DNA of 64,000 nt, taken from positions 248,001 through 312,000 of the forward strand of contig JACKKZ010000003.1 of NCBI GenBank assembly GCA_024236195.1. Direction: 5' to 3'. The notes beneath the pieces are model-generated. The model had not been told where the DNA came from. It made no database searches and was given only the letters and a program-made list of their open reading frames with translations. This document shows, piece by piece, positions 26,643 through 35,587 of the stretch (position 1 is its first letter; each line of letters starts with the position of its first letter). Made by a program: the position numbers and the translations under genes. The stretch is from Sphingomonadaceae bacterium. Its GTDB lineage: Bacteria > Pseudomonadota > Alphaproteobacteria > Sphingomonadales > Sphingomonadaceae.

Positions 26643-28039
26643 ACCGCTTCCTTCTCAGCACTGGCCTCGCCGCCTGTGCCGCACTTTCCCTGACTGGCTG
26701 CAAACAAGCAGACCCGGCCAATGCAGCGTGGACCGGCGATCCCTATGTCAGCATTAGCCATCCGGAATGGACGCAGACCGCCGTCCTTTACCAGATCAAC
26801 ACCCGCCAGTTCACGCCGGAGGGCACGTTCAAAGCCGCACAGGAACAGCTCCCACGGCTTAAAGAGCTGGGCGTAGACATCATCTGGCTGATGCCGATCC
26901 ACCCCATCGGGAAGGAAAACCGCAAGGGCACGCTCGGCTCGCCCTATTCGGTGCAGGATTATTACGCGGTGAACCCCGAATTCGGGACCGAAGAGGATTT
27001 CCGCAATTTCGTCGAAGCGGCCCACAAGCAAGGCTTCAAGGTCATCCTCGACCTCGTCGCCAACCATACGGCGTGGGACAATGCGATGGCGAAGGAACAT
27101 CCCGACTGGTACGAGAAGGACTGGAAAGGCGATTTCCGCCCGACTCCGTGGTGGGACTGGTCCGACGTCATCGACCTTGACTGGAGCAAGCCCGGCGTGC
27201 GCGAACATGTCGGCGGGGCAATGGAATATTGGGTCCGCGAGTTCGATATCGACGGCTACCGTGCGGATGTGGCCGGTTACGTCCCGCTCGATTTCTGGGA
27301 GGCAGCCCGCGCGCGGCTCGATGCGATAAAGCCGGTCTTCATGCTCGCCGAATGGAAAAGTTCAGAGTTGACCCGCGCGTCCTTTGATGCGGTCTATTCG
27401 TGGGAATGGCACCAGACGATCAAGAAGATCGCCAAAGGTGAAGCCGATGCCACCGCGCTTTATGGCTATTACGCCGAAAACGAGAGCGCATGGCCCAAGG
27501 AAGCCATGCGGCTGACCTATATCGCCAACCATGACAGCAACGCATGGGAAGGCACGCAATACGAGAATTTCGGCCCTGCCCTCAACGCCATGACCGCACT
27601 GAGCTTCACCGGCGAAGGGCTGGCGATGATCTATAACGGGCAGGAAGCCTGCAACGCCAAGCGGCTGGAATTCTTCGAGAAGGACCCGATTGACTGGGGC
27701 CAGGGCACAGACTGCGACTATGGCCAGTTACTGAAGGACCTGATCACCTTCCGCGATGCCAACCCGGCGCTGCATAATGCGCCTTGGGGTGCGACCATGC
27801 AGAAGGTCGAGAATGACAAGCCGCAGCAGCTCTTCGCCTGGGTGCGACAGAAGGACGGGAACAAGGTGCTCGGCCTGTTCAACCTGTCCGGCAAGCCGGT
27901 GAGTGCCAAGCTGGCCGACGCGCTGCCTGACGGGGACTATGTCGAATTCGGCAGTGGAAATGTCGTAACGATCAAGGCGGGCGATACGGTTGAGCTGCCT
28001 GCATGGGGCTATCGCCTGCTGGCAAGCGGAGGCAAGTAA
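26639..28039 (+). CDS. Alpha-amylase family (GH13) lipoprotein
   Basis: The 466-residue enzyme has a lipoprotein signal with lipobox LTGC (Cys at about residue 21). Conserved regions are VLYQINTRQFTPEGTF, DLVANHTAWDN, DGYRADVAGYVP with the nucleophile Asp, MLAEWKSSEL with the acid Glu and YIANHDSNAW with the third Asp. A short C-terminal beta domain ends the protein. It is probably a periplasmic, surface-attached amylase acting on longer glucans. It is translationally coupled to the transporter before it. Confidence 0.92.
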   Translation: MNRFLLSTGLAACAALSLTGCKQADPANAAWTGDPYVSISHPEWTQTAVLYQINTRQFTPEGTFKAAQEQLPRLKELGVDIIWLMPIHPIGKENRKGTLGSPYSVQDYYAVNPEFGTEEDFRNFVEAAHKQGFKVILDLVANHTAWDNAMAKEHPDWYEKDWKGDFRPTPWWDWSDVIDLDWSKPGVREHVGGAMEYWVREFDIDGYRADVAGYVPLDFWEAARARLDAIKPVFMLAEWKSSELTRASFDAVYSWEWHQTIKKIAKGEADATALYGYYAENESAWPKEAMRLTYIANHDSNAWEGTQYENFGPALNAMTALSFTGEGLAMIYNGQEACNAKRLEFFEKDPIDWGQGTDCDYGQLLKDLITFRDANPALHNAPWGATMQKVENDKPQQLFAWVRQKDGNKVLGLFNLSGKPVSAKLADALPDGDYVEFGSGNVVTIKAGDTVELPAWGYRLLASGGK

Positions 28040-28040
28040 A

Positions 28041-28925
28041 TTGGCATTACTCGGCGCAGTAGAGGCAGGCGGGACGAAATTCGTCCTCGCCCTTGCCCGC
28101 GCCGATGGCACACTGGTGGAGCGCACCCGGATCGACACCGCGCACCCGGACGAGACGCTGCCGCAAATGGCCGCTTTCTTCCGGGAGGCGCAGGCCAGAC
28201 TTGGCGCGATTGGCGCGTTCGGCATTGCCAGCTTTGGCCCCATCGACATCGACCCGGCCTCGCCCGGATACGGCACTTTCACCACCACCCCCAAGCCCGG
28301 CTGGAGCGGAGCGCGGTTCCAGGACGCGCTGGCCGAGTTTGCCGTGCCTATGCGTGTCGATACCGATGTAAATGGCGCCGCGCTGGGTGAGTATCTGGCC
28401 GGCGCAGGGCAAGGGTGCAGCACGCTCGCTTATACCACCGTGGGGACCGGGATCGGCACCGGTGTGGTCAAGCATGGCCAGCCTGTCACCGGTTTCTCGC
28501 ATTACGAAAGCGGCCATATCCGCCCGCGCCGCGACGCTGCACTCGACCCGTTCGAAGGGTGCTGCCCCTATCATGGCGATTGTCTGGAAGGGCTGGCATG
28601 CGGCCCGGCGATCATCGACCGCTGGGGGCATGACCTTTCTGAAGCCTCACCCGAACAGGTTGCGCTGATCGCAGGCTATATCGCCGATCTCGCGGCCAGC
28701 CTTGTTCTTTTGCACATGCCGGACAGGCTGGTCTTCGGCGGCGGGGTGATGAAGGCACCGGGGCTGATGGACAGCCTGCGCGCGCAGACACGGGCAAAGC
28801 TGGGCGGCTATATCCCGGCCTATGATGAGGACCTTTCCACCCGTATCGTGGAGCCGGGACTGGGGGATGATGCCGGGATCACCGGCGCAATTGAACTGGC
28901 GCGGCAAGCGCTTTCTGAGGGGTAG
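28041..28925 (+). CDS. ROK-family fructokinase
   Basis: The 294-residue kinase begins at TTG 28041, preceded by GGAGG nine bases upstream. An earlier in-frame start would lie inside the amylase. It has the ROK phosphate-binding GAVEAGGTKFVLAL at the N-terminus, GTVGTGIGTGVV in the middle and GHIRPRRD followed by a CCPYHGDCLEGLACGPAI zinc-binding site at about residues 160-185. This cysteine-rich form is typical of ROK fructokinases. It should phosphorylate fructose released by the GH32 enzyme downstream, although glucose cannot be excluded. Confidence 0.9.
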   Translation: MALLGAVEAGGTKFVLALARADGTLVERTRIDTAHPDETLPQMAAFFREAQARLGAIGAFGIASFGPIDIDPASPGYGTFTTTPKPGWSGARFQDALAEFAVPMRVDTDVNGAALGEYLAGAGQGCSTLAYTTVGTGIGTGVVKHGQPVTGFSHYESGHIRPRRDAALDPFEGCCPYHGDCLEGLACGPAIIDRWGHDLSEASPEQVALIAGYIADLAASLVLLHMPDRLVFGGGVMKAPGLMDSLRAQTRAKLGGYIPAYDEDLSTRIVEPGLGDDAGITGAIELARQALSEG

Positions 28926-28928
28926 CAG

Positions 28929-30254
28929 ATGGGCAAAAGTGGTAGCTGGGCAGCGATTGCAGCGCTCGCAGGGTTCCTGTTCGGTTTCGACACTGCGGTG
29001 ATTTCCGGCGCGGAACAGGCCGTGCAGGCCGTGTGGAATATGAGCGATGCGCTGCACGGCCTCGCCATTTCGGCAGCACTTTGGGGCACAGTGATCGGCG
29101 CGCTTGCAGGTGGTTGGCCCGCAGACCGCTATGGACGCAAGAGGACGTTGATCTGGATCGGCGTGCTTTATGCCGTGTCCGCAGCCGCCTCTGCTTTTGC
29201 GCAAGATCCCTATACCTTCATGCTCGCCCGCTTCATCGGCGGGCTCGGCGTCGGTGCCAGCTCTGTCGCAGCACCCGCCTATATCGCCGAGATCGCCCCG
29301 CGAGAACAGCGCGGGCGGCTCGTCGCCTTGTTCCAGACGATGATCGTAACTGGCATTCTTGTCGCCTTCTTCTCCAACTATCTGCTCGGCGATAGCGGCC
29401 CCGATGGCTGGCGCTGGATGCTGGGAGCAGAGCTGATTCCGGCAATCGCTTACCTGCTCGCCACTTTCGTCATCCCCGAAAGCCCGCGCTGGCTGTTGAT
29501 CGAGCAAGGCCGCGACATTGATGCGCGGGTGATCCTGACCAAGATCGACCCGGTGCGCGTGAACGAAGTGATGGCCGCGATCCACAAGGAAGCTGCCGAA
29601 GAGGCCCGCTCGCTAAGCTGGGGGCAGTTCTTCAACGGCCATTTGCGCCGCCCGATCATGCTCGCTTTCCTGATCGCCTTTTTCAACCAGCTCTCCGGCA
29701 TCAATGCGATCATCTATTTCGCGCCGCGCATCTTCGAGCTGTCGGGCGCGGGTAACTCAGTGGCGCTGCTGGCCACCGTCGGGATCGGGGTCATCAACCT
29801 CATTTTCACGCTGGGCGGGCTGATGCTGATCGACCGGTCGGGGCGCAAGTTCCTGATGTATATCGGGAGCGTCGGCTACATCATCTCGCTGGGCATGACC
29901 GCCTATGGCTTTGCCAGCGGCCAGTTCGGGCTGGTGCTGCCCTTCATCCTCGCCTTCATAGCCGCCCATGCGATTGGCCAGGGCGCGGTGATCTGGGTCT
30001 ATATCAGCGAAATCTTCCCCAGCGCCGCGCGTGCCAAGGGGCAGTCTTTGGGCGCAGGCACGCATTGGGTCTTCGCCGCTGCACTCACACTGGTGATGCC
30101 GGTGGTGCTCTCCAGCGTGGAGCCGGTGACGATCTTCCTGCTCTTCGCCGGGATGATGGTGCTGCAACTGGTGTGGGTGCATGTCGCCATGGTCGAAACG
30201 CGCGGGCGTACGCTGGAGGATATCTCGGCCGAAATGGTGCGGAAGGACGGCTAA
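28929..30254 (+). CDS. MFS sugar porter family transporter
   Basis: This 441-residue carrier has twelve transmembrane segments and the signatures of the sugar porter family: FGFDTAVISGA in helix 1, GGWPADRYGRKRTL after helix 2, ARFIGGLGVGASS in helix 4, PESPRWLL at the end of helix 6 and NQLSGINAIIYFAPRIF in helix 7. The likely substrate is fructose or glucose, given the kinase before it and the fructan hydrolase after it. The stop overlaps the GH32 start (TAATG). A diverged copy of its last codons survives at 45605-45697. Confidence 0.93.
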   Translation: MGKSGSWAAIAALAGFLFGFDTAVISGAEQAVQAVWNMSDALHGLAISAALWGTVIGALAGGWPADRYGRKRTLIWIGVLYAVSAAASAFAQDPYTFMLARFIGGLGVGASSVAAPAYIAEIAPREQRGRLVALFQTMIVTGILVAFFSNYLLGDSGPDGWRWMLGAELIPAIAYLLATFVIPESPRWLLIEQGRDIDARVILTKIDPVRVNEVMAAIHKEAAEEARSLSWGQFFNGHLRRPIMLAFLIAFFNQLSGINAIIYFAPRIFELSGAGNSVALLATVGIGVINLIFTLGGLMLIDRSGRKFLMYIGSVGYIISLGMTAYGFASGQFGLVLPFILAFIAAHAIGQGAVIWVYISEIFPSAARAKGQSLGAGTHWVFAAALTLVMPVVLSSVEPVTIFLLFAGMMVLQLVWVHVAMVETRGRTLEDISAEMVRKDG

Positions 30255-31807
30255 TGCGCCTCGCCCTCCCTCTACTCGCAGCAATGGCACTGGCGGGCTG
30301 CAATGCAGCGCCCTCCCCCGAAAGCACGGCGGAATTGACCAAGGCCGCACTTGCCGAGCCGCACCGCCCGCTGTGGCATTATTCCCCGCCCAGCGGGTGG
30401 ATGAACGACCCCAACGGGATGGTGTGGCAGGATGGCGAATACCATCTCTATTACCAGTATTATCCCGATGACACGGTCTGGGGCCCGATGCATTGGGCGC
30501 ATGCGGTAAGCCCGGACATGGTGAACTGGGAAACGCTGCCCATCGCCCTCGCCCCCGACGAGCAAGGCTATATCTTCTCCGGCAGCGCGGTGGTGGACAA
30601 GGCCAATACCGCCGGTTTCGGCGCGGATGCGCTGGTCGCAATCTACACGATCCACGACCCGGTGCGTGGCGAAGCGGGGACACAGGATCACGAGAGCCAA
30701 GGCATAGCGGTCAGCACAGACAAGGGCCGCAGCTTCACCAAATATGCTGGCAACCCGGTGCTACCCAATCCCGGCAAGACGCAGGATTTCCGCGACCCGA
30801 GCGTGTTCTGGGATGAAGCACGCGGACGCTGGGTCATGGCACTGTCGGTCCATGACCACGTCAATTTCTACGCCTCGGCCAATCTCAAGGAGTGGACGCT
30901 CCTGTCCAGTTTCGGCGAAGGGATCGGCGCGCAAGGCGGCGTGTGGGAATGTCCCAACCTCTTCCCCATCGCGCTGGAGGGCACGGGCGAGCAGCGCTGG
31001 GTGCTGATCCAGAACCTCAATCCCGGCGGGCCGCAAGGCGGATCGGGCACGCAATATTTCGTCGGCTGGTTCGATGGTGAGAGCTTCACGCTCGACCCGG
31101 AATTCGACAAGCGGCTCAAGCGCGATGGCGCGGTCTGGCTCGACGAAGGCGTCGATAACTACGCGGGCGTCACCTGGAACGATACGCCCGATGGCCGCCG
31201 CCTGTTTATCGGCTGGATGTCCAACTGGCTCTATGCCCAGAAGGTTCCCACCGGCAAATGGCGCAGCGCAATGACCGCACCGCGCGAACTGAAACTCCAC
31301 CGCTCCCCTGATGGCCCCGAATTGCGCTCGCGGCCGGCGCCGGAGCTGGAACAATTGCGGGGCGACAAGATAGCCATAACAGACGGTGACTTTCCCGCTG
31401 GCATCATGCCTTCAGGCGAAGTGGAACTGCGCGTCCAGCTACCCGAAAGCGGCGGCAGCTTCGCGCTGGAACTGTCCAACAGCAAGGGCGAAGTGCTCAG
31501 CCTCGGCCTCGACGCGTCCGGCCAATATTACGTCGATCGCAGCAAGGCCGGTCCCGATGACTGGGCACCCGGCTTCGCCACCACCCACCGAGCAAGGCGC
31601 CGCGCAATGGGCCGCGTCGTGACCTTGCGCATATTGCTGGACCGCAGCTCGGCAGAACTCTTCGCCGATGGTGGACGGACAGTGATGACGGAAACATTTT
31701 TCCCGTCAGACGATTTCAGCAATGCAAGGCTAATCATGGCAGATGGGGCAGAACTGGTCGGCGGAACCGCCTGGCCGCTTGGGTCGATTTTCCGAGAGCC
31801 AGAATAA
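30254..31807 (+). CDS. GH32 fructan hydrolase (levanase/inulinase/invertase-like) lipoprotein
   Basis: ATG 30254 starts a 517-residue protein with a lipoprotein signal (lipobox LAGC, Cys at about 16). The five-bladed GH32 propeller shows SGWMNDPNGMVW with the nucleophile Asp, FRDPSVFW with the transition-state Asp and WECPNLFP with the acid Glu. A C-terminal beta-sandwich ends SIFREPE. It releases fructose from fructans or sucrose in the periplasm. It closes the rightward sugar operon. The sequence just beyond the stop contains a tRNA-Ser-like attachment core, and a shortened, diverged copy of this gene lies at 45697-45768. Confidence 0.94.
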   Translation: MRLALPLLAAMALAGCNAAPSPESTAELTKAALAEPHRPLWHYSPPSGWMNDPNGMVWQDGEYHLYYQYYPDDTVWGPMHWAHAVSPDMVNWETLPIALAPDEQGYIFSGSAVVDKANTAGFGADALVAIYTIHDPVRGEAGTQDHESQGIAVSTDKGRSFTKYAGNPVLPNPGKTQDFRDPSVFWDEARGRWVMALSVHDHVNFYASANLKEWTLLSSFGEGIGAQGGVWECPNLFPIALEGTGEQRWVLIQNLNPGGPQGGSGTQYFVGWFDGESFTLDPEFDKRLKRDGAVWLDEGVDNYAGVTWNDTPDGRRLFIGWMSNWLYAQKVPTGKWRSAMTAPRELKLHRSPDGPELRSRPAPELEQLRGDKIAITDGDFPAGIMPSGEVELRVQLPESGGSFALELSNSKGEVLSLGLDASGQYYVDRSKAGPDDWAPGFATTHRARRRAMGRVVTLRILLDRSSAELFADGGRTVMTETFFPSDDFSNARLIMADGAELVGGTAWPLGSIFREPE

Positions 31808-31824
31808 CTGCAGGAACTGTAAAA

Positions 31825-31838
31825 TGGCGGAGAGGGTG
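31825..31838. repeat. tRNA-Ser 3'-end-like core (candidate att site), left copy
   Basis: TGGCGGAGAGGGTG is the reverse complement of the end of a typical bacterial tRNA-Ser. The same 14 bases occur at 45786-45799. In each case it sits 17 bases after the stop of a GH32 gene end. A broken integrase gene begins 214 bases to the right. The full tRNA gene is absent here, so this is an attachment-core remnant by inference. Confidence 0.6.
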
Positions 31839-32051
31839 TCCTCCAAATTCTCATTCAATAAGAGTCATCTTCGACCGCCAATATGCATAATATTAGGCAG
31901 ATTTAGCGACATATATACCAATCCCTTGTCCGCATCTGTTCCATTGCGTTCCCACAAAACCGCGCTATTATTTGGGAGCGTTTATGGGAACTTCTGCTAT
32001 CTTCCAACATTTGGAAGCATCGGCTCCCTTGATCATTCGGACGGAGCCAGC

Positions 32052-32205
32052 ATGCCGAGGAAAGTCATCAACGCGCTCGCTCCTCTCGCAGTGAAAAATG
32101 CCAAGCCGGGGCGACATGCCGATGGCGGTGGCCTGCACTTGCTTGTGAAGCCAACTAGCGCACGTTCATGGTTCTATCGCTACATGATCAACGGCAAGTT
32201 ACGAG
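32052..32205 (+). pseudogene. Tyrosine integrase (P4-type), N-terminal remnant
   Basis: From ATG 32052 the frame reads MPRKVINALAPLAVKNAKPG then ADGGGLHLLVKPTSARSW and YRYMINGKLRD, the DUF4102-like N-terminal domain of P4-type phage/island integrases. Similarity is lost at about 32205, where unrelated sequence begins. Everything from the core-binding domain on is missing. Such integrases insert elements at tRNA 3' ends, which fits the core at 31825. Confidence 0.8.
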
Positions 32206-32384
32206 ACGCTGGCCGCAATAGCTGTCGCCAGCCAGGGCCTGAGTGGCGCGCGCTTCCACAAGTATCGCGCAATGATGGCAGGCAAGAGGCCGACGCCCCA
32301 GGTGAGCAGGAGGCCAAGCAACAACTCCGGTAGCACTTCCATCGCCGCGATTCCCCAGTCGAACGGATCGAGGAATGACGACAC
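32199..32384 (-). pseudogene. Small membrane protein, N-terminal fragment
   Basis: Read leftward this is 61 codons with two hydrophobic segments (PELLLGLLLTWGVGLLPAII and a second starting at RPWLATAIAA). The pattern GLLLTWGVGLLPAIIARY resembles the first helix of a short alphaproteobacterial membrane protein family, but the frame ends abruptly where it meets the integrase remnant. It is probably the other side of a deletion joint rather than a complete gene. A native 61-residue protein cannot be excluded. Confidence 0.45.
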
Positions 32385-32433
32385 ACATTATAGTTGATAA
32401 ATCTCAATCCCAGTCCGGGCCATTTTGGGCCGG

Positions 32434-32646
32434 ATGGATATGCGCGTTCTTGTTGGTCAGAATTTCAGCCGCTTGCGGCAGAAGGCGGGCCTGACCCAGG
32501 AAGAAGTCGCAGAACGCTCTGGCTTCTCTCAGCAGTTCATCAGTGGCCTGGAACGCGGCCATCGCAACCCGACGGTCGTTTCGATCTTCGAACTGACCCA
32601 AGCGATTGGGGCTGAGCCGATTGATCTGTTTCAATCAATCGACTGA
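32434..32646 (+). CDS. Small XRE-family helix-turn-helix regulator
   Basis: The 70-residue protein is almost entirely one Cro/C1-type domain: LVGQNFSRLRQKAGLTQ, then EEVAERSGFSQQFISGLERG and NPTVVSIFELTQAIG. ATG 32434 or 32440 are both possible; an upstream TTG at 32425 is less likely. It stands alone between the integrase scar and the sensor kinase. It may be a leftover regulator of the vanished element or may act on nearby genes. Confidence 0.85.
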   Translation: MDMRVLVGQNFSRLRQKAGLTQEEVAERSGFSQQFISGLERGHRNPTVVSIFELTQAIGAEPIDLFQSID

Positions 32647-32782
32647 GCAGACAGCGGATCTGTCATTGATTGGCATCAGCGGATGTCTGCTTTGCGCCCC
32701 AACTTCAGACATAGGACTAACATTTCTCGGCCGCCGAATGCGGTTATTCCCGAAGCATCTGGGCACGGGATAGTTTCATTGC

Positions 32783-34690
32783 CTAGGTTGGAATGGGACA
32801 AGTCACTTTGACGTAAAACCCCTGAAGCCCTTGCCCAAAGTCCAGATTGCCACCCAAAGCCTCGGCGCGATGGGTCAAATTGTGCAGACCATGGCCGGAG
32901 CGGCCGCCCGCAGCCAAATCCAATCCTTCGCCATTGTCCTCGATGAGCAACTCCAGCTGCGTAGCATCAGTCTCCATTCTCCCCATGATAATCCTTGCCT
33001 TCGTAGCTCTGGAATGACGGATGATATTGGTAACCGCTTCCTGAATGATGCGGCCAAACTGCAAAATGTCGCCGGACGTGAAGCGGGCGTCTTCCGGCGG
33101 TTCCATTTGCCAGTCCAGTACAATCCCGGCCGCATCAAGCTGGCGTGCCATGCGTGGCTTGAGCGTGGCCATGGCAGAAATGAGACTTGCATGTTCGGCA
33201 TCCAGAGAATCCACCACCAGCCGCAAGTCATGCAGCGATGCTTCAATCCCCTGCTGCATCTCGTGCGGCTCCAGGTTATTGGCGCGCGCCTGCACGAGCA
33301 GGCCTGTCAGCTGGCTGCCGATCCCGTCATGCATGTCGCGCAATATGCGTTGCCGATCTTGCGCAAGGTCGCGCGCGCGCTGCGCTTCGCGTAGCTCCGC
33401 GTAGCGCAATTCAATCTCGGCCCGGCTGTCTTCCAGCTTGCGGTTCAGTTCCGCGTTGAAGCTCTCCATCGATTCATAAAGCCGGAAATTGCGTCCAAGG
33501 ATTGCTGCGACCAGCCCGAAGACGAGCAGGGGCAGGGCGAATTGCATGTTGGAACCCGAAACCCATTCCGAGAGGAACTGGTTAGCCGCATCCATCGTCA
33601 CTGCGACGACGCCGAGGGTGAATATCCCGATCTCGAGATAGCGCGGTGTCGGCCAGCGCCATAATCGCCAAAAGAACAGCGCGGCGGTGAGCATGCCGGA
33701 TAGCATCATGAAGGCGTTAGTCGCCTCGTCGGCAAGATCGTAACCTGACGGCAAATCGGCGTGTAGCCGCCAGGCGATCAACGCCATGATTGCCGCGAAC
33801 AGCATCGTCATTGCCTTGCGCGCCAGCGGCCAGGCGGCCTTTTCACTCCAGCTGTCGAGGAAATTGAACCATGCTAGGGCGGCAAGGTTGGTGACGAGGA
33901 AATAGAACAGCCTCATGTTCTCGGGCGAGAGCGTCGGCTCCTCCCATCTCAAATAAGCGATGCGCAGGGCGAGCGAGCCGCCGAGTACAGCCAGCCAGCC
34001 GGAAAAAGCGCGGTTACGGGAAAAGGGTACAAGGACTAGCGCGAGCAGGCCGACAAAGCCGACGAAGATCATTGTCGCAATGCGAAAATCATTGACGAAG
34101 AAACTTCGCTTGGCAGTGGCAGCCCTCATACTTGCATAGTCGCCCCAGGTCTGGGGGTAGAGATCGGTGTAGCCGCCGCCATGGCGCGCAGTGATGGCGA
34201 TCACTTCATTGTCGCCTTGCTTCACCATGGCGCGCGAAACCCGCAACACGCCGCGCACCCATTTGTCATAGCTGCCCGGATCGGACAGCGTCCCCGTATC
34301 GACCAAGGGATAACCATTGATCCAGATATGGCTGTTATCCGCTCCGAAGCCAGCGATCAGGCCGAGGTCTGCCTCCGGTTCCCGGTCCAGCGGGATCGTG
34401 TAGCGAAAGACGTAATATTGCTGGTCACAACAGCCGTACCAGAAGATCTCCTCTTCCCGCCACGCATCAGCTGGCAGAGCACGCACAGCGTCCAGCGTCG
34501 GCTCTTCCAGCTCGGCGACGTTTACCGCTTCAACACGGTTGAACTGGCCCAGCGGGGCCTGTTGGCTGATCGGGGCAATCAGCAGCCAATAGACCAGTTG
34601 CACGACCAGGATCGCAAAACCGACCTTCCACCAGTAATGGCGCGGCCGCTCGCCCCCGCTACTATGCTCGCTTGCACTCACCCCCGCCAT
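32783..34690 (-). CDS. Sensor histidine kinase, 7TM-type with periplasmic ligand domain (NarL/HisKA_3 class)
   Basis: ATG 34690 gives 635 residues. Helix 1 (about 24-43) is followed by a periplasmic beta-rich domain (about 45-200) containing HIWINGYPLVDTG, like the carbohydrate-binding jelly rolls of 7TMR-DISM proteins. Seven further hydrophobic segments and a coiled coil come next. The dimerisation box RILRDMHDGIGSQL has the phosphoacceptor His near 453, then an HATPase_c domain with EAVTNIIRHS and EDNGEG. Its partner is the divergently encoded response regulator 134 bases away. The signal is unknown; the periplasmic fold suggests a glycan or other envelope ligand. Confidence 0.9.
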   Translation of the reverse strand: MAGVSASEHSSGGERPRHYWWKVGFAILVVQLVYWLLIAPISQQAPLGQFNRVEAVNVAELEEPTLDAVRALPADAWREEEIFWYGCCDQQYYVFRYTIPLDREPEADLGLIAGFGADNSHIWINGYPLVDTGTLSDPGSYDKWVRGVLRVSRAMVKQGDNEVIAITARHGGGYTDLYPQTWGDYASMRAATAKRSFFVNDFRIATMIFVGFVGLLALVLVPFSRNRAFSGWLAVLGGSLALRIAYLRWEEPTLSPENMRLFYFLVTNLAALAWFNFLDSWSEKAAWPLARKAMTMLFAAIMALIAWRLHADLPSGYDLADEATNAFMMLSGMLTAALFFWRLWRWPTPRYLEIGIFTLGVVAVTMDAANQFLSEWVSGSNMQFALPLLVFGLVAAILGRNFRLYESMESFNAELNRKLEDSRAEIELRYAELREAQRARDLAQDRQRILRDMHDGIGSQLTGLLVQARANNLEPHEMQQGIEASLHDLRLVVDSLDAEHASLISAMATLKPRMARQLDAAGIVLDWQMEPPEDARFTSGDILQFGRIIQEAVTNIIRHSRATKARIIMGRMETDATQLELLIEDNGEGLDLAAGGRSGHGLHNLTHRAEALGGNLDFGQGLQGFYVKVTCPIPT

Positions 34691-34823
34691 AGCACCGCTT
34701 TTGCCTTTCCTGCCCTGCACCGATAACCCCCAAGTTTCGGGATCGACAAGCGCTTTGCATTGTGCCTCCCCTATAGGCACTGTGCACCAGGCGGAAAGCT
34801 GGCAGCACAAGCAAGAGGGGCAG

Positions 34824-35498
34824 ATGGAACAGGAACCAGCCAGCAAGGGCGCTGTGCGCGTCGCCATTGTCGAAGATGATGATCGCCTGCGCGCGCATTT
34901 CGAGCGTACGATTGGCGCGGCTGCTGGCATGGCGCTCAGCTGGTCCGCCAGCACACTGGCTGAAGCGCGTGAGCGGATGGACGACTTGCCGCAGGTCGCG
35001 CTGGTCGACCTCGGCCTGCCCGATGGCAATGGTTCTGAATTGATCGCAGAGATGCAGGCGCGCGGCGATGTGAAAGTACTGGTGGTGACCATTTTCGATG
35101 ATCGTCACAGTGTGCTGAAGGCGATCCATAGCGGGGCAGAAGGGTACCTCGTCAAGGAGAGCTCTGGCGCAGAGATCGTCTCTTCCATTGAAACGCTGGT
35201 CGATGGCGGCTCTCCCATCAGCGCGGCGGCGGCGATCCATTTGATGGACATGGTGCGCAAGGCCCCCGAGCCAGCCCCGGAAGTGCCTGCCGAAGAGGCT
35301 GTCTCCCTGACCCCGCGCGAGACGGAATTGTTGCAGCTTTTCGCCAAGGGGCTGACCTATCGCGAGGCGGCAGAATGCCTGGGCATATCGCGGCACACGG
35401 TAGGCGATCACATGAAGTCCATCTATCGCAAGCTCGCGGTTCGATCCCGTTCTGAAGCGGTTTTTGAAGCCTACCAGAATCGCCTGATCGACCTGTAG
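34824..35498 (+). CDS. LuxR/NarL-family response regulator
   Basis: The 224-residue regulator starts at ATG 34824 after AAGAGGGG. The receiver domain shows VAIVEDDDRLRAHF, the phosphorylated Asp in VALVDLGLPDGNG at about 62, the Thr in LVVTIFDD and the Lys in GYLVKESSG. A C-terminal LuxR helix-turn-helix (TPRETELLQLFAKG then YREAAECLGISRHTV) occupies about 155-222. It pairs with the histidine kinase transcribed the other way. The autotransporter gene begins 89 bases downstream on the same strand and may be its target. Confidence 0.93.
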   Translation: MEQEPASKGAVRVAIVEDDDRLRAHFERTIGAAAGMALSWSASTLAEARERMDDLPQVALVDLGLPDGNGSELIAEMQARGDVKVLVVTIFDDRHSVLKAIHSGAEGYLVKESSGAEIVSSIETLVDGGSPISAAAAIHLMDMVRKAPEPAPEVPAEEAVSLTPRETELLQLFAKGLTYREAAECLGISRHTVGDHMKSIYRKLAVRSRSEAVFEAYQNRLIDL

Positions 35499-35550
35499 CC
35501 GTCCCCTCCCCCCTAAGAGTCGGGATTTCGCATCGGCAGCCGCTCGGGCA

Positions 35551-35570
35551 TTTCCCCGCCCATCGGGAAA
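35551..35570. promoter_or_regulatory. Inverted repeat upstream of the autotransporter
   Basis: TTTCCC at 35551-35556 and GGGAAA at 35565-35570 form an interrupted palindrome. A further GGGGAA at 35575-35580 overlaps the ribosome-binding area of the autotransporter. It is a possible binding site for the adjacent response regulator, or a leader hairpin; no test beyond the symmetry is available. Confidence 0.35.
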
Positions 35571-35587
35571 TTACGGGGAAACTGTCG

